Shown: positions 38,298-47,099, counted from the stretch's first letter. The stretch: 64,000 bases of DNA from Dongia mobilis (GCF_004363235.1 NZ_SNYW01000012.1:7501-71500), one strand, 5' to 3'. Made by a program: numbers and translations. Notes: generated from the letters alone by a model not told the origin.

Positions 38298-39215
38298 TTA
38301 CAGCCGGCCGGCGCGAAGCTTCAAGAGGTCGATCAGGAACCGATCGCGCTCCGCCTCGAGATCGGCGATCGACCGCCCTGCCGCCTCGGCCTCGATGCCC
38401 TCGATCAGCCTGGCCTTGATCTCGTCGGTGAGCTGCATACGGCCGAGGGTCCGCCAGCGACTTTCCTGGCTGGGGCCGAGATGGTCGAGGTAGTGGCGGA
38501 TGCCGCCCTGCCCGCCGCCCAGGTGATAGGTAAGATGGGTGCCCTGCACGGCCCAGCGCATGGCGGGGCCGTGAACGAGGGCCGCATCGATATCGGCAGC
38601 TTCGGCCACACCTTCGGCCAGCAGATGCACGGCCTCCTGCCACAGCGCCGCGCCAAGGCGGTTGGCGATATGACCCGGCATTTCGCGCTTGAGGCGGATC
38701 GTCACCTTGCCCAGTGCGCAGAGGAAGGCTTCTGCCCGATCGATTACGGCCGCATCCGTACCGAAAAGTTCGACCAGGGGCATCAGGTGCGGTGGGTTGA
38801 ACGGGTGGGCGATGATGATTCGCGCCTTGTTGCGGCAGCCTGCCACCATGTCGCTCAACAGAAGCGAGGACGTATTGCTGGCGATTATCGCCTCTTGCCT
38901 GGCCGCGGCATCGATCTCCCCCAGCAGGCTGATCTTGAGCTCCAGCCGCTCCGGCACGCATTCAAGAACCAGATCCGCATCCGCGACCGCAGCGGCAATA
39001 TCGGCGGCAAAATCATAGGAAACGCCGGCATCGGGACGCAATTCGGCCAACTGGCGCCGCTGCCGGTCCACCACCGTCGGCATCGACTCCCGCCGTTCGA
39101 TATCCGGTTCAACGACCGCTACGCGAAGGCCGCGACTGGTGCAGAGCGACACCCAGCTGGCGCCGATAAGGCCCCCACCGATGACCGCAATTCGGGTGAT
39201 GCTGGTGGCTGTCAT
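38298..39215 (-). CDS. 3-hydroxyacyl-CoA dehydrogenase NAD-binding family protein
   Basis: The 305-residue enzyme has an NAD-binding motif VIGGGLIGASW, then DLVLECVPERLELK and IIASNTSSLLLSDM. It also has IIAHPFNPPHLMPLVEL with the catalytic His, and a helical C-terminal domain beginning GHIANRLGAALWQEA. Length and sequence fit the short group that includes L-carnitine dehydrogenase, lambda-crystallin/gulonate dehydrogenase and 3-hydroxybutyryl-CoA dehydrogenase. The actual substrate is unclear. It begins eight bases after the binding-protein gene and ends about 80 bp before nthA, so all five genes may be cotranscribed. Confidence 0.87.
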   Translation of the reverse strand: MTATSITRIAVIGGGLIGASWVSLCTSRGLRVAVVEPDIERRESMPTVVDRQRRQLAELRPDAGVSYDFAADIAAAVADADLVLECVPERLELKISLLGEIDAAARQEAIIASNTSSLLLSDMVAGCRNKARIIIAHPFNPPHLMPLVELFGTDAAVIDRAEAFLCALGKVTIRLKREMPGHIANRLGAALWQEAVHLLAEGVAEAADIDAALVHGPAMRWAVQGTHLTYHLGGGQGGIRHYLDHLGPSQESRWRTLGRMQLTDEIKARLIEGIEAEAAGRSIADLEAERDRFLIDLLKLRAGRL

Positions 39216-39223
39216 GCAACCGG

Positions 39224-40051
39224 TCAGTTCATCGGCGCCAACCCGTAACGCCGCTGGATGGCGTTGAAGGTTCCGTCCCGCTCCATCTCGGCTATGGCAG
39301 CATCGATCTGCGGCAACATCGCCGCGGTATCGGGGACCGCCTTGCTGAGACAGAGATAATAGGGCGAGGTTCGAAACTCGCGATAGACAATCTTGTCGGG
39401 CAATGCATCACGCAACAGAAAATCGATCGGCGCGCGGAAGGAATAGAGAAAGTCGAACCGCGCATTGATCAGCATCTCATAGGCCAGGCGGTCGTTGCCG
39501 ACGGTCTCATGCGGCATGCCGGCCTCGGTCAGTTCGTCTTCCAGATTGTAGCCCTTTACCGCACCGACGCGGGTACCACGCAGATCGCCAAGGCCGACAA
39601 TCGGCGCCGTCATCATCCCGGCGCGCGTGAACACCCCGACCGAGGTATGGCCGATCGGCCGGGAAAAATGAAACAGGGCGGCGCGGTCTTCGCGGTAGGA
39701 ACAGGAGCAGAGCCCGTCGATCTTGCCGGCCGACGCCTCGGCGTAACCGCGGTTCCAGGGCATGAATTGTGGCACGAGTTCGAGCCCGCTGCGCTTGGCG
39801 ATTTCCGCGATCACGTCAACATCGCTGCCCCGCAGGCCATCCGCGCCCGGTTTTTCGATCTTGAGCGGCGGAAAATCGTTGCAGGCCAGAACGACACTGC
39901 GTGCCTTCGCCATTGCCCAGCCGGGCGCGACCAGGGCCAGAAACGCAGCCAGCGCCAAGCCGGCAAGCAAGGTGGCCAGCAACCGGACCTTGTCGCCACG
40001 CGCCTGGACCACAGCAATGGAACACTTGGTAGTCCCTCGAGGCATACGCAA
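39224..40051 (-). CDS. Transporter substrate-binding domain protein (amino-acid type), secreted
   Basis: The 275-residue protein has an N-terminal signal sequence (LLATLLAGLALAAFLALVA, from about residue 23), then a type-II periplasmic binding fold: LACNDFPPLKIEK, DVDVIAEIAKRSGLELV, FMPWNRGYAEASAGKIDGL and a C-terminal TFNAIQRRYG. This belongs to the SBP_bac_3 polar amino-acid family. No permease or ATPase gene adjoins it, so it is either an orphan receptor for a transporter encoded elsewhere or a sensor component. It starts the presumed operon with the dehydrogenase and nitrile hydratase genes. Confidence 0.85.
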   Translation of the reverse strand: MRMPRGTTKCSIAVVQARGDKVRLLATLLAGLALAAFLALVAPGWAMAKARSVVLACNDFPPLKIEKPGADGLRGSDVDVIAEIAKRSGLELVPQFMPWNRGYAEASAGKIDGLCSCSYREDRAALFHFSRPIGHTSVGVFTRAGMMTAPIVGLGDLRGTRVGAVKGYNLEDELTEAGMPHETVGNDRLAYEMLINARFDFLYSFRAPIDFLLRDALPDKIVYREFRTSPYYLCLSKAVPDTAAMLPQIDAAIAEMERDGTFNAIQRRYGLAPMN

Positions 40052-40212
40052 CCGCTGTCAGAAGAGAGGCAATCGCGATATGCTCCCAGCTATTGGTTAA
40101 GGAAAAGCGAAGATGGGCTGGAAACCATCGGGCATGATAGCAAACCGGCCCGGCGATGCCACACAACCGTTCCAGTCGTAATCATCGGGAATTAACACAG
40201 CGGGAGATCCCC

Positions 40213-40629
40213 ATGTCGCGGCAATCGGCTTGCCTCATCACTGCTCTTGCCGGATGTCTCTTGTCCGCCTGCACAAATGCCGCAGACGATGCAGCCGCCG
40301 ACGCTCTCACGGGGGCGGAATGGAGGATCACCGAAATAGCTGGTCAGAGCGTATTGGAGAGTTCCACGGCGACCCTGCGATTCGACAGCGACGGCCGCGC
40401 CGGCGGAAGAGGTCCGTGCAACACCTACGGCGCGGGCTACCAGATATCGGGCGCCAGGATCACTTTTGAGGCGCCCTTCTCCACCACGATGGCCTGCGAT
40501 CCAGCGCTGATGGAACAGGAGCGCGCGCTCTTCGATCTGCTGTCGCAAATCCGCAGCTTCGGCATCGGCGATGACGGCGTGCTGGTCCTTACCGCCGAGG
40601 ACGGCCGCACCATTATAGGCCACCGCTGA
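40213..40629 (+). CDS. META domain-containing lipoprotein
   Basis: The 138-residue protein has a lipoprotein signal (SACLITALAGCLLSAC, with lipobox LSAC), followed by a META/HslJ-like domain. Its features are LTGAEWRITEIAGQSV, ATLRFDSDGRAGGRGPCNTY, and MACDPALMEQERALFDLL. META domains occur in heat-shock protein HslJ and in secreted protease inhibitors; many contribute to resistance to novobiocin or to envelope stress. GGGAGA precedes the ATG by about five bases and fixes the start over an upstream in-frame ATG. It is convergent with the agmatinase gene. Confidence 0.88.
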   Translation: MSRQSACLITALAGCLLSACTNAADDAAADALTGAEWRITEIAGQSVLESSTATLRFDSDGRAGGRGPCNTYGAGYQISGARITFEAPFSTTMACDPALMEQERALFDLLSQIRSFGIGDDGVLVLTAEDGRTIIGHR

Positions 40630-40653
40630 ACCCTTTTTGCGGCGACGCCCTAT

Positions 40654-41616
40654 TTATTTGCGGTGATGAAAGATCCGGCCCAGCGTGTTCAGCAGCACCT
40701 GGGCGGCAAGGATGGCGGTCATGCCGGTATGATCGTATTCCGGCGCCACCTCGACCAGATCGATGCCGACGACATTGCCCCGACGGGCAAGGCCATCGAG
40801 AAACTCCAGCATGTCGTAGTAGAGGAAGCCACCATGACTCGGCGTGCCGGTGCCGGGGGCGATCGAGGGGTCGAAACCGTCGATATCGATGGTGAGATAG
40901 TAGTTCCTTCCGGAAGGAACGCGCTCCAGCACCGCGTCGACACCGAGCTTGCGGAAATCACGCACCGACAGGATGTCTGAGCCCATGCGGCGCGCATCCT
41001 CGTAGCCTTCGCGCGCGGTGGACGAGACATTGCGGATGCCGAGTTGAGTCAGGCCGGTGACATAGTCCTTCTCGGCGGCGCGGCGCATCGGATTGCCGTG
41101 ACCGAAGCGGACACCGTGGCGCTCATCGACGAAATCGAGATGCGCATCGATCTGCACGACGTGGATCGGCTCCTGGTCATCGAAGGCGTTGATGCAGGGA
41201 ATATTGATCGAATGATCGCCACCGAGAACCACCGGCAGGGCGCCGGCCTTCAGGATCTTGCGGACGGCATACTCGATATTGTCATGGCTCTTGATCGTGT
41301 CGGTATGGACGATGTCGGCGTCGCCGATATCGACCATGCTGACCTTGCTCTTGGGCATGTAGACGACATCGTCCTCGAAATCATAGGCGCCGTCATGGCC
41401 AAAGGAGAAAAGCGTCGAGGCCTCGCGGATCGAGCGCGGGCCGAAGCGCGCACCGGCGCGCCATTGCGTACCGAAGTCAAAGGGAGCACCCAGCACGGCG
41501 ACATCCGCCTTGATGGCGTCCCAGTCGAGGCATAGCGGGCTTTTCGCAAAGGTGGAAATGCCGACGAAGGGCAGATCCAGCCTGCCCCGCTCGTAACCAT
41601 GCCCCTGACCGTCCAT
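40654..41616 (-). CDS. speB: Agmatinase (ureohydrolase family)
   Basis: The 320-residue enzyme has the binuclear manganese site of ureohydrolases: GGDHSI, QIDAHLDF and TIDIDGFDPS. Agmatinase cleaves agmatine to putrescine and urea. The family also includes guanidinobutyrase, guanidinopropionase and other guanidino hydrolases, and the sequence alone does not separate them. The N-terminal AVLGAPFDFGTQWRAGARFGP loop is compatible with agmatinase. It stands alone; no arginine decarboxylase is near. The gene symbol reflects family membership, not proven substrate. Confidence 0.85.
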   Translation of the reverse strand: MDGQGHGYERGRLDLPFVGISTFAKSPLCLDWDAIKADVAVLGAPFDFGTQWRAGARFGPRSIREASTLFSFGHDGAYDFEDDVVYMPKSKVSMVDIGDADIVHTDTIKSHDNIEYAVRKILKAGALPVVLGGDHSINIPCINAFDDQEPIHVVQIDAHLDFVDERHGVRFGHGNPMRRAAEKDYVTGLTQLGIRNVSSTAREGYEDARRMGSDILSVRDFRKLGVDAVLERVPSGRNYYLTIDIDGFDPSIAPGTGTPSHGGFLYYDMLEFLDGLARRGNVVGIDLVEVAPEYDHTGMTAILAAQVLLNTLGRIFHHRK

Positions 41617-41691
41617 AGCCCGTCCTCCCCGGCTGGCGTGTTCCGGAGAACCTAACGATCCGCCGCCCGCCGGGGAAGAGGCTTCTTGGGA

Positions 41692-42549
41692 TCAGGCGAG
41701 TTCCGTCTTCAGGAACTCGATGGTGCGTCCCCAGGCCAGAGCCGCCGCACTGGCGTCATAGCGGGCGGCATTGGTGTCGTTGTTGAAGGCGTGGTTCGCG
41801 CCCTCATACATGTAGAGTTGAAACCGCTTGCCACTGGTCTCCAGCGCCGCCTTGTAGGCGTCGATACCGGCGTTCACCCGCTCGTCGATGCCGGCGTAAT
41901 GAAGCAGCAACGGCGCTTCGATCTTCGGCACATCTGCAACATCCGGCTGCATGCCGTAATAGGCGACGCCGGCATTGAGCGTGGGATCGGCAACGGCCAG
42001 GCTGTTGACCAAGGCACCACCCCAGCAGAAGCCGACGGCTCCTACCTTGCCAGAGCTGCTGGCATGGCCGCGCAGGCCGGCGATCACCTCTACCCCGCCC
42101 TTTATTGTGGCGGCTCGGTCGAGCGTACCGATCATCTCGCGCGCCTTGTCTTCGTCGGCCGGGGTACCGCCCAAGGGCGACAGGAAATCAACCCCACCGG
42201 CCAGGAAGCCTTCGGTCGCCATGCGCCGGGTGACATCCTTGATATGCGGGTTGAGGCCGCGATTCTCGTGGATGACTTCGACCGCCGGGAATTTGTCGCC
42301 CTCGGCAGGCCGGGCGAGATAGACATTAAAACCGCCGATCACAACGGTTTCCGTGACGATCCTCGGATCGTTTTCCAGAACAATTTCCGCGCGGGCGTAA
42401 TTGTTCTGCAGCAGCGGCAGCATGGCATAGGCCGCCGCCGAGGATCCGGCAAGAATTGTCAGTTTTTCCAGGAAGTTGCGGCGATCCATCTCGCCATGGG
42501 TGAAGCGGTCATAGAGATCAATGGCTGTTTGATCGGGCTTTTGAGTCAT
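41692..42549 (-). CDS. Dienelactone hydrolase family protein, probably exported
   Basis: The 285-residue protein begins with a twin-arginine-like leader (MDRRNFLEKLTILAGSSAAA). It then has an alpha/beta hydrolase domain with the Cys nucleophile of dienelactone hydrolases in GAVGFCWGGAL, Asp in LLHYAGIDERVN and His in YEGANHAFNN. Known members hydrolyse dienelactone in chlorocatechol breakdown, but most, as here, are of unknown substrate. GGGAGGCCGGACGG precedes the ATG and is decisive against the 44-codon upstream extension. It lies 97 bp downstream of hmuV on the same strand. Confidence 0.9.
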   Translation of the reverse strand: MTQKPDQTAIDLYDRFTHGEMDRRNFLEKLTILAGSSAAAYAMLPLLQNNYARAEIVLENDPRIVTETVVIGGFNVYLARPAEGDKFPAVEVIHENRGLNPHIKDVTRRMATEGFLAGGVDFLSPLGGTPADEDKAREMIGTLDRAATIKGGVEVIAGLRGHASSSGKVGAVGFCWGGALVNSLAVADPTLNAGVAYYGMQPDVADVPKIEAPLLLHYAGIDERVNAGIDAYKAALETSGKRFQLYMYEGANHAFNNDTNAARYDASAAALAWGRTIEFLKTELA

Positions 42550-42646
42550 GTCCGTCCGGCCTCCCTTTATCGGCATGGGAATCAGCTTACACGGCGGATA
42601 TAGGCCAATCCTGCGCGATATCCAGGAGTAGTCGGAAAATGGGCGC

Positions 42647-43447
42647 TTATCCGGCCCGACGCTGATCGACGACCGCGACATGCCGCAAGCCTTGCTGGTC
42701 GGTCAGGATGCCGACCTCGACCTCGAAGGCGCTGGCAATATGCGCTGGGCTGAGCACATCGGTGATGACACCCTGCGCCACGACCTTGCCGCAATGCAGC
42801 AACAGGCCGCTATCGGCGAAACGCAGTGCTTCGCTAAGGTCATGCAGCACCACCACCACGGCAATGCCCTGGTCGGCAAGTTGCCTGACGAGGCGCATGA
42901 TGCCCAGCCTTTGGGCCGGATCGAGATTGTTGGTCGGCTCGTCAAGCAGCAATACTCGGTCGTTCCCGGCCCCGTCTGGCGACCAGATCTGGGCCAGGAC
43001 GCGGGCGAACTGTACCCGCTGCCGCTCACCGCCGGAGAGGCGATGATAGGATCGGTGTGAGAAACTCCCGAGCCCGACCGCCTCCAGCGCCCAGGCGACC
43101 GCTGCGCGTTCACTGCCAGGGCGACCATGGCGATAGGGCAAGCGTCCGATGGCCACCAAATCACCGACGGTGATCGGGAAAGCGACATGCGAATTCTGCG
43201 GCAGCACGGCCCGTCGCATGGCAAGATCCGACGCATCCCAGGCGGCAAGCGGTCGACCGGCGATCTCGACTGATCCCGAATGCGGCCACAGATCGCCTGA
43301 AAGAACGTTGAGGAGCGTCGATTTGCCGGAGCCGTTTGGCCCCATCAGGGCCAGGACCTCGCCCGCTGCAACTGCCAGGGAAACATCTCTCAGTGCGCCG
43401 CGAGCGGTGGCAATTCCCTTTGCCCGAATAGGAGCTGCGGCCATCAT
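42647..43447 (-). CDS. hmuV: Heme ABC transporter ATP-binding protein HmuV
   Basis: The 266-residue ATPase powers heme import through HmuU. It has Walker A GPNGSGKST, signature LSGGERQRVQFARVL, Walker B RVLLLDEPTNNLD, and LHDLSEALRFADSGLLL, typical of the FecE/HmuV iron-heme group. Its start (ATGATGG) overlaps the hmuU stop by four bases. The same frame is open for another 260 codons antisense-like through hmuU, but this is not coding. It is the last gene of hemP-hmuS-hmuT-hmuU-hmuV. Confidence 0.94.
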   Translation of the reverse strand: MMAAAPIRAKGIATARGALRDVSLAVAAGEVLALMGPNGSGKSTLLNVLSGDLWPHSGSVEIAGRPLAAWDASDLAMRRAVLPQNSHVAFPITVGDLVAIGRLPYRHGRPGSERAAVAWALEAVGLGSFSHRSYHRLSGGERQRVQFARVLAQIWSPDGAGNDRVLLLDEPTNNLDPAQRLGIMRLVRQLADQGIAVVVVLHDLSEALRFADSGLLLHCGKVVAQGVITDVLSPAHIASAFEVEVGILTDQQGLRHVAVVDQRRAG

Positions 43448-44517
43448 GCAGCCCCCCGCATCTGACGCACCAGCAGATAGAGGAAAATCGGCCCGCCGAG
43501 CGCCCCCGTGACGAGGCCAATCGGCAACTCCGCCGGCGCCACGGCAATGCGCGTCACGAGATCGCCGAAGGTGATGATGACGACGCTGATGAGCGCCGAA
43601 ACCGGCAGCAGCCAGCGATGGTCGTGGCCGATGACGAGGCGGGCAAGATGCGGCGCCACCAGTCCGAGGAAGCCAATCAGGCCGCAGAACGCCACCACGG
43701 TACCGACCGCCGCCGCGACCGCAATGACGATCAGTCGCTGCAGACGCTGGACCGGCACGCCGAGATGCCGCGCCACATCCTCGCCGAGGCTGAGCGCATT
43801 GAGGGCCGGCGCGATACTCCAGGCAAAGGCAAAGATGGCGATGACCGGCACGGCGATGATTCCGGACTGAAGCCAGCCATTCCCGGCAAGGCTGCCCATG
43901 CGCCAGAAGGTGATGTCGCGCAACTGCTGTTCGTTGCTTATGAAGATCAGAAAGCCGATCGCCACCTCGGCGATGACACTGATGCCAATTCCGGCAAGAA
44001 GCAGCACCACGGTCGCAGTGCCACCCGAAAAATGCGCGATGCGCAGGATGAGGAGTGTCGCAACGAGGCCGCCCACGAATGCGGCCACCGGCAGGACGAA
44101 GGCGGCAAATCCGCCGAGCCAAACCGGCAGGGCCGGCATCAACACGATGGCAAGCGCCGCCGCCAGAGCCGATCCCGAGCTGACGCCGATCAGGCCAGGA
44201 TCGGCCAGCGGATTGCGGAACAGGCTCTGCATCAGGCAACCGCTGATGGCCAGCCCGGCACCAGCCAGGATCGCGACGATCACGCGCGGCAGGCGCACAT
44301 GGCCGATCAGATGCTGTTCTATTTCAGAAAGGGCCGAGCCATCCAGGCCGGCGGCCCAGGCGATAACACCGCGCAGCGACATGGCGAGCGGGCCGGTCGC
44401 CACGGCGGCGAGAGCGGCGACAAAGGCAAGGACGAGCAGGATTGCAGTCACCCGCCAACGACGGCGGTCCCGCGCCGCGCCGGAATGCGCCGGCGCGTCG
44501 ATGTCGATGAAGGTCAT
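43444..44517 (-). CDS. hmuU: Heme ABC transporter permease HmuU (FecCD family)
   Basis: The 357-residue FecCD permease has about ten hydrophobic segments. Typical family motifs are LRLPRVIVAILAGAGLAISG (here VRLPRVIVAILAG), MQSLFRNPLADPGLIGVSSG and FCGLIGFLGLVAPHLARL. The N-terminal 22 residues are polar, with the first membrane span starting at WRVTAILLVL. It forms the inner-membrane channel for heme delivered by HmuT. It lies 15 bp after hmuT and overlaps hmuV. Confidence 0.94.
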   Translation of the reverse strand: MTFIDIDAPAHSGAARDRRRWRVTAILLVLAFVAALAAVATGPLAMSLRGVIAWAAGLDGSALSEIEQHLIGHVRLPRVIVAILAGAGLAISGCLMQSLFRNPLADPGLIGVSSGSALAAALAIVLMPALPVWLGGFAAFVLPVAAFVGGLVATLLILRIAHFSGGTATVVLLLAGIGISVIAEVAIGFLIFISNEQQLRDITFWRMGSLAGNGWLQSGIIAVPVIAIFAFAWSIAPALNALSLGEDVARHLGVPVQRLQRLIVIAVAAAVGTVVAFCGLIGFLGLVAPHLARLVIGHDHRWLLPVSALISVVIITFGDLVTRIAVAPAELPIGLVTGALGGPIFLYLLVRQMRGAA

Positions 44518-44532
44518 GGCGTGCCGACGGCC

Positions 44533-45441
44533 CTAAGCGACCCAGGGACGGGCCGGCAGCGATGGCCAGTCAAGGTCCGGATGCAACTGCGCCGCCAGCG
44601 CATAGGCGGCATGGGCCGTCCGCGGACCCATCGCCAGCAGCGCAGCACCATCAATCGGAATGACCCGCGGTCGTGCAGCGTCAGGCAGCTCGGCAAGACC
44701 CAGGTCCTCCGCCGCACGGGCAGCCAGATCGACGCCGGCAACCGGCATCTCGTTGCTTTGGAACATGGTCAGAACCACATCCGGTTTCAGGCTGACGATG
44801 CCCTCGGCGGAGAGGGGCCGGTAGCCATCGAAATCGTCCCCCAGATTCTCGGCGCCCGCAATCGCCATGACCATGTCGGCAGCCGTGTGGCGCCCCGCCA
44901 TGCGCCCCCTGATGGTGCCCAGCATGAAAATGGTGCGTGGCTTGACCTCGACCCGCGCCACGGCATCGGCCAGGGTCCGCATGTCGGCGGCAATATCGCC
45001 CGCAACTTCCTCGCCCTTGCCCGCCTCGCCAAGAGCGGCTGCAACGAACCTCATCTTGTCCGGCACCGAAGCGGGGCTGAGCGGTCCGTCGAATTGGCGC
45101 AGGATGTTGGTGGCCCCACCCAGTTGCTGCAGCACGCTGGCCGGGCCGGCATCACGGTCGGCCAGCACGAGATCCGGCGAGAGCGAGAGCAGACCCTCGA
45201 CCGAAAGCTGACGGAAATAGCCGATTTTGGGCAGTGCGTGGACGGCAGCCGGGTAGAGGCTGGTCGTGTCGACCGCGACCACCTCGGGCCCGTGACCGAG
45301 CGCAAAGACGCACTCTGTCATGGCTCCGCCAGCGCAGACGATGCGGCGCGAAGCCGCCCGGCCGGCGCGCGGCAGGGCGAATGCGGCTGGCAGCAGCGCC
45401 GCCGCGGCAAGCCAGCGGCGGCGCGACAGGTTGGCGCTCAT
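44533..45441 (-). CDS. hmuT: Heme-binding periplasmic protein HmuT
   Basis: The 302-residue binding protein has a signal peptide with a twin-arginine-like start (SRRRWLAAAALLPAAFALP). Then comes the hemin-binding fold: RIVCAGGAMTECVFALG, VAVDTTSLYPAAVHALPKIGYFRQLSVEGLLS, and DVVLTMFQSNEM. These match HmuT/ShuT-type proteins, including the Tyr in TTSLYP that usually ligates heme. TAGGAGC directly precedes the ATG. Four bases separate it from the hmuS stop. It passes heme to HmuUV. Confidence 0.93.
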   Translation of the reverse strand: MSANLSRRRWLAAAALLPAAFALPRAGRAASRRIVCAGGAMTECVFALGHGPEVVAVDTTSLYPAAVHALPKIGYFRQLSVEGLLSLSPDLVLADRDAGPASVLQQLGGATNILRQFDGPLSPASVPDKMRFVAAALGEAGKGEEVAGDIAADMRTLADAVARVEVKPRTIFMLGTIRGRMAGRHTAADMVMAIAGAENLGDDFDGYRPLSAEGIVSLKPDVVLTMFQSNEMPVAGVDLAARAAEDLGLAELPDAARPRVIPIDGAALLAMGPRTAHAAYALAAQLHPDLDWPSLPARPWVA

Positions 45442-45445
45442 GCTC

Positions 45446-46504
45446 CTAGGCCTTCTGGCGCGGCAATTCGGCAACGATGCCACGCCAGCTTTCCAGTTCC
45501 GGCTCACCCGGCTTGCGCTTGCCAAAAAAGGTGGCGATGCGCCCGCCATCCCGGTCGAAGAGTTCGACCGAATGCAGCGGCCCGTCGCTGGTCGGCTTTG
45601 TCACGGCGAAAGCGTGCGCGATGTGATCTTCACGCAGATGAAGATTAAAATCGGGGTCGAGCACATTGACCCAATGATCCATGCGCACGACGCGGTGAAC
45701 ATGACCGGTATGGATCTGGATGAGGCCGGCATTGCCGACGAAGACCATGATCGGCACCTGGCGCTCGGCAGCCAACATCAGCATTTCATTGGTCGCGGCG
45801 GCGGTCAGCGGCTGCGTGTAGACGCCGTCAACCAGCTGCATCGCCTGCAGCGCATCGACCTCGTTCCTCTTCAGCATGCCATGGAATTCATGAACATCCT
45901 TGATCGCGGCCCAGTCGGCGAGCAGCGCGTCCCGGTTCGGGTTCCCGTTGACGGCACGCTCGACGGTTTGCGGTCGATCGACGGCAAGTGCCGTCGGAAC
46001 CGATGGCAGCAGGCTCTCAACCAGATTCGACCAGGCCGCCATGTCGGTCGCATCGAGCGCAAAGATCTTGTGAACCGCCGTGCCTGTGGCATCGAATACC
46101 TGCAGCGATTGCCGTGCCGGATCGACGTTGACGTCCGTCACCGCATAGAGGTGCTTCCAGTGCTTTGGGAAGATGCGCAGATCGATATCCGGTCCCAGCA
46201 CGATGCCGGCCATCGGGCCGAACCGCGCCGGCTCATAGGCGCCCTTGCGTTCATGCACGCAGCTGTCGTTGCGGGTCAGCGCCATGACCCGGCCCACGGC
46301 GGGCAGGCCCTCAAACAGTCTCTCGATATCCATCACGAGCGGCCGCGCGATAAGGCCGCATTGTGCCGCAACAAGCTCCGCCTCGCTGATTCTCAGTGCA
46401 TCGGCAGCATCGCGGGCCCGCAAGCGGGGCTGTTCCGCCTTCGGGGCCCGCCAGCGCGTGCGCAGATCGTCGGCGGATTCGGGCAGGGGAAGGTCAAGCG
46501 GCAT
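45446..46504 (-). CDS. hmuS: Hemin-degrading factor HmuS/ChuX-ChuS family
   Basis: The 352-residue cytosolic protein is a two-repeat HemS/ChuS-type hemin-degrading factor. Features include LRTRWRAPKAEQPRLRARDAA, ALTRNDSCVHERKGAYE, FVGNAGLIQIHTGHVHRVVR and DPDFNLHLREDHIAHAFAV, with internal duplication of the heme-binding fold. ChuS/HemS accept imported heme and release iron from it. The start with GGAGACCATT upstream is preferred over ATG at 46516. It begins the hmuSTUV block, about 120 bp downstream of hemP. Confidence 0.94.
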   Translation of the reverse strand: MPLDLPLPESADDLRTRWRAPKAEQPRLRARDAADALRISEAELVAAQCGLIARPLVMDIERLFEGLPAVGRVMALTRNDSCVHERKGAYEPARFGPMAGIVLGPDIDLRIFPKHWKHLYAVTDVNVDPARQSLQVFDATGTAVHKIFALDATDMAAWSNLVESLLPSVPTALAVDRPQTVERAVNGNPNRDALLADWAAIKDVHEFHGMLKRNEVDALQAMQLVDGVYTQPLTAAATNEMLMLAAERQVPIMVFVGNAGLIQIHTGHVHRVVRMDHWVNVLDPDFNLHLREDHIAHAFAVTKPTSDGPLHSVELFDRDGGRIATFFGKRKPGEPELESWRGIVAELPRQKA

Positions 46505-46623
46505 AATGGTCTCCATGATGATCAGTTGCTGGCGAGCGCTGGCAGGTACGGCGCCGGCACCGGCGCCGGGACGTGCCCTCCCGGGCGACGACACCGACAT
46601 GGCCCGGGACCGGATTCCAGTCC

Positions 46624-46929
46624 TTACTTGGTCAGGATCAGGCGATGGTTGCGGGTAATGCGCAGGCGGTAGGCGGCGCCGTCGAAATCGATGATTGCCT
46701 CGCGCGCGCCCTGCAGGATGGTCTGCAGATTGACGGTCTGGATGCCCCGATTTGCGTTGCTACTGCTGGCGGATTTGCCCATCCCTTCGGGACGGCGGTG
46801 CTGCATGGCCGGTCGGTCCCGATATTCGCCGCCGGCCACTGCCGGGCGACGGTAGTCTTCGTTGGAGTTGCCAAGCGGTGATGTCGTCGCGGCGTCGCGA
46901 TAACCCATGGCCGTTCTGTCCATATCCAT
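46624..46929 (-). CDS. hemP: Hemin uptake protein HemP
   Basis: The last 40 residues (TVNLQTILQGAREAIIDFDG, then YRLRITRNHRLILTK) are the HemP domain, found at the head of heme operons. In Burkholderia, HemP activates transcription of the heme receptor gene; elsewhere its role is unclear. Here the domain is preceded by an unusual 60-residue polar stretch, giving 101 residues instead of about 60. A GCGGGAG ribosome site before the first ATG supports this long form, although ATGs at 46923 or later are possible. Fur-box-like sites lie upstream. Confidence 0.85.
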   Translation of the reverse strand: MDMDRTAMGYRDAATTSPLGNSNEDYRRPAVAGGEYRDRPAMQHRRPEGMGKSASSSNANRGIQTVNLQTILQGAREAIIDFDGAAYRLRITRNHRLILTK

Positions 46930-46980
46930 CCACTCCCGCTGATCGAGATGTCGCGCCGCCTCGGTGGAGGCAGTCGCAGT

Positions 46981-46995
46981 TGCGAGTCATTCGCA
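46981..46995. promoter_or_regulatory. Fur-box-like palindrome 1 (hemP/bfd intergenic)
   Basis: TGCGAGT-C-ATTCGCA is a 7-1-7 imperfect inverted repeat (6 of 7 positions pair) in the hemP upstream region. It resembles Fur/Irr-type iron operators reported for Alphaproteobacteria (TGC-rich variant of the 7-1-7 pattern). Its place 52 bp upstream of the hemP ATG is suitable for repression. Confidence 0.5.
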
Positions 46996-47034
46996 ACAAC
47001 CAAGAAGTAGCAAAACCCATTCCTTAATCGCAAG

Positions 47035-47049
47035 TGATAATTATTCGCA
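47035..47049. promoter_or_regulatory. Fur-box-like palindrome 2 (hemP/bfd intergenic)
   Basis: TGATAAT-T-ATTCGCA fits the classical 7-1-7 Fur pattern TGATAAT-N-ATTATCA at 12 of 14 positions. It lies in an AT-rich island midway between the divergent hemP and bfd starts, so it could control both. Confidence 0.6.
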
Positions 47050-47084
47050 TAGATAGAATGTACCGTCGTCCAAAATCATGAAAT

Positions 47085-47099
47085 TGACAATTATTCTCA
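47085..47099. promoter_or_regulatory. Fur-box-like palindrome 3 (bfd upstream)
   Basis: TGACAAT-T-ATTCTCA matches the 7-1-7 Fur pattern at 11 of 14 positions. Its centre is exactly 50 bp from that of the previous site. It lies about 72 bp upstream of the bfd ATG. Confidence 0.5.

Noticed and set aside
42647-44239. A 530-codon minus-strand frame suggesting a fusion with HmuV
   Set aside because: Only the last 266 codons encode HmuV. The upstream part is a shifted reading of hmuU and has no domain; hmuU itself is intact.
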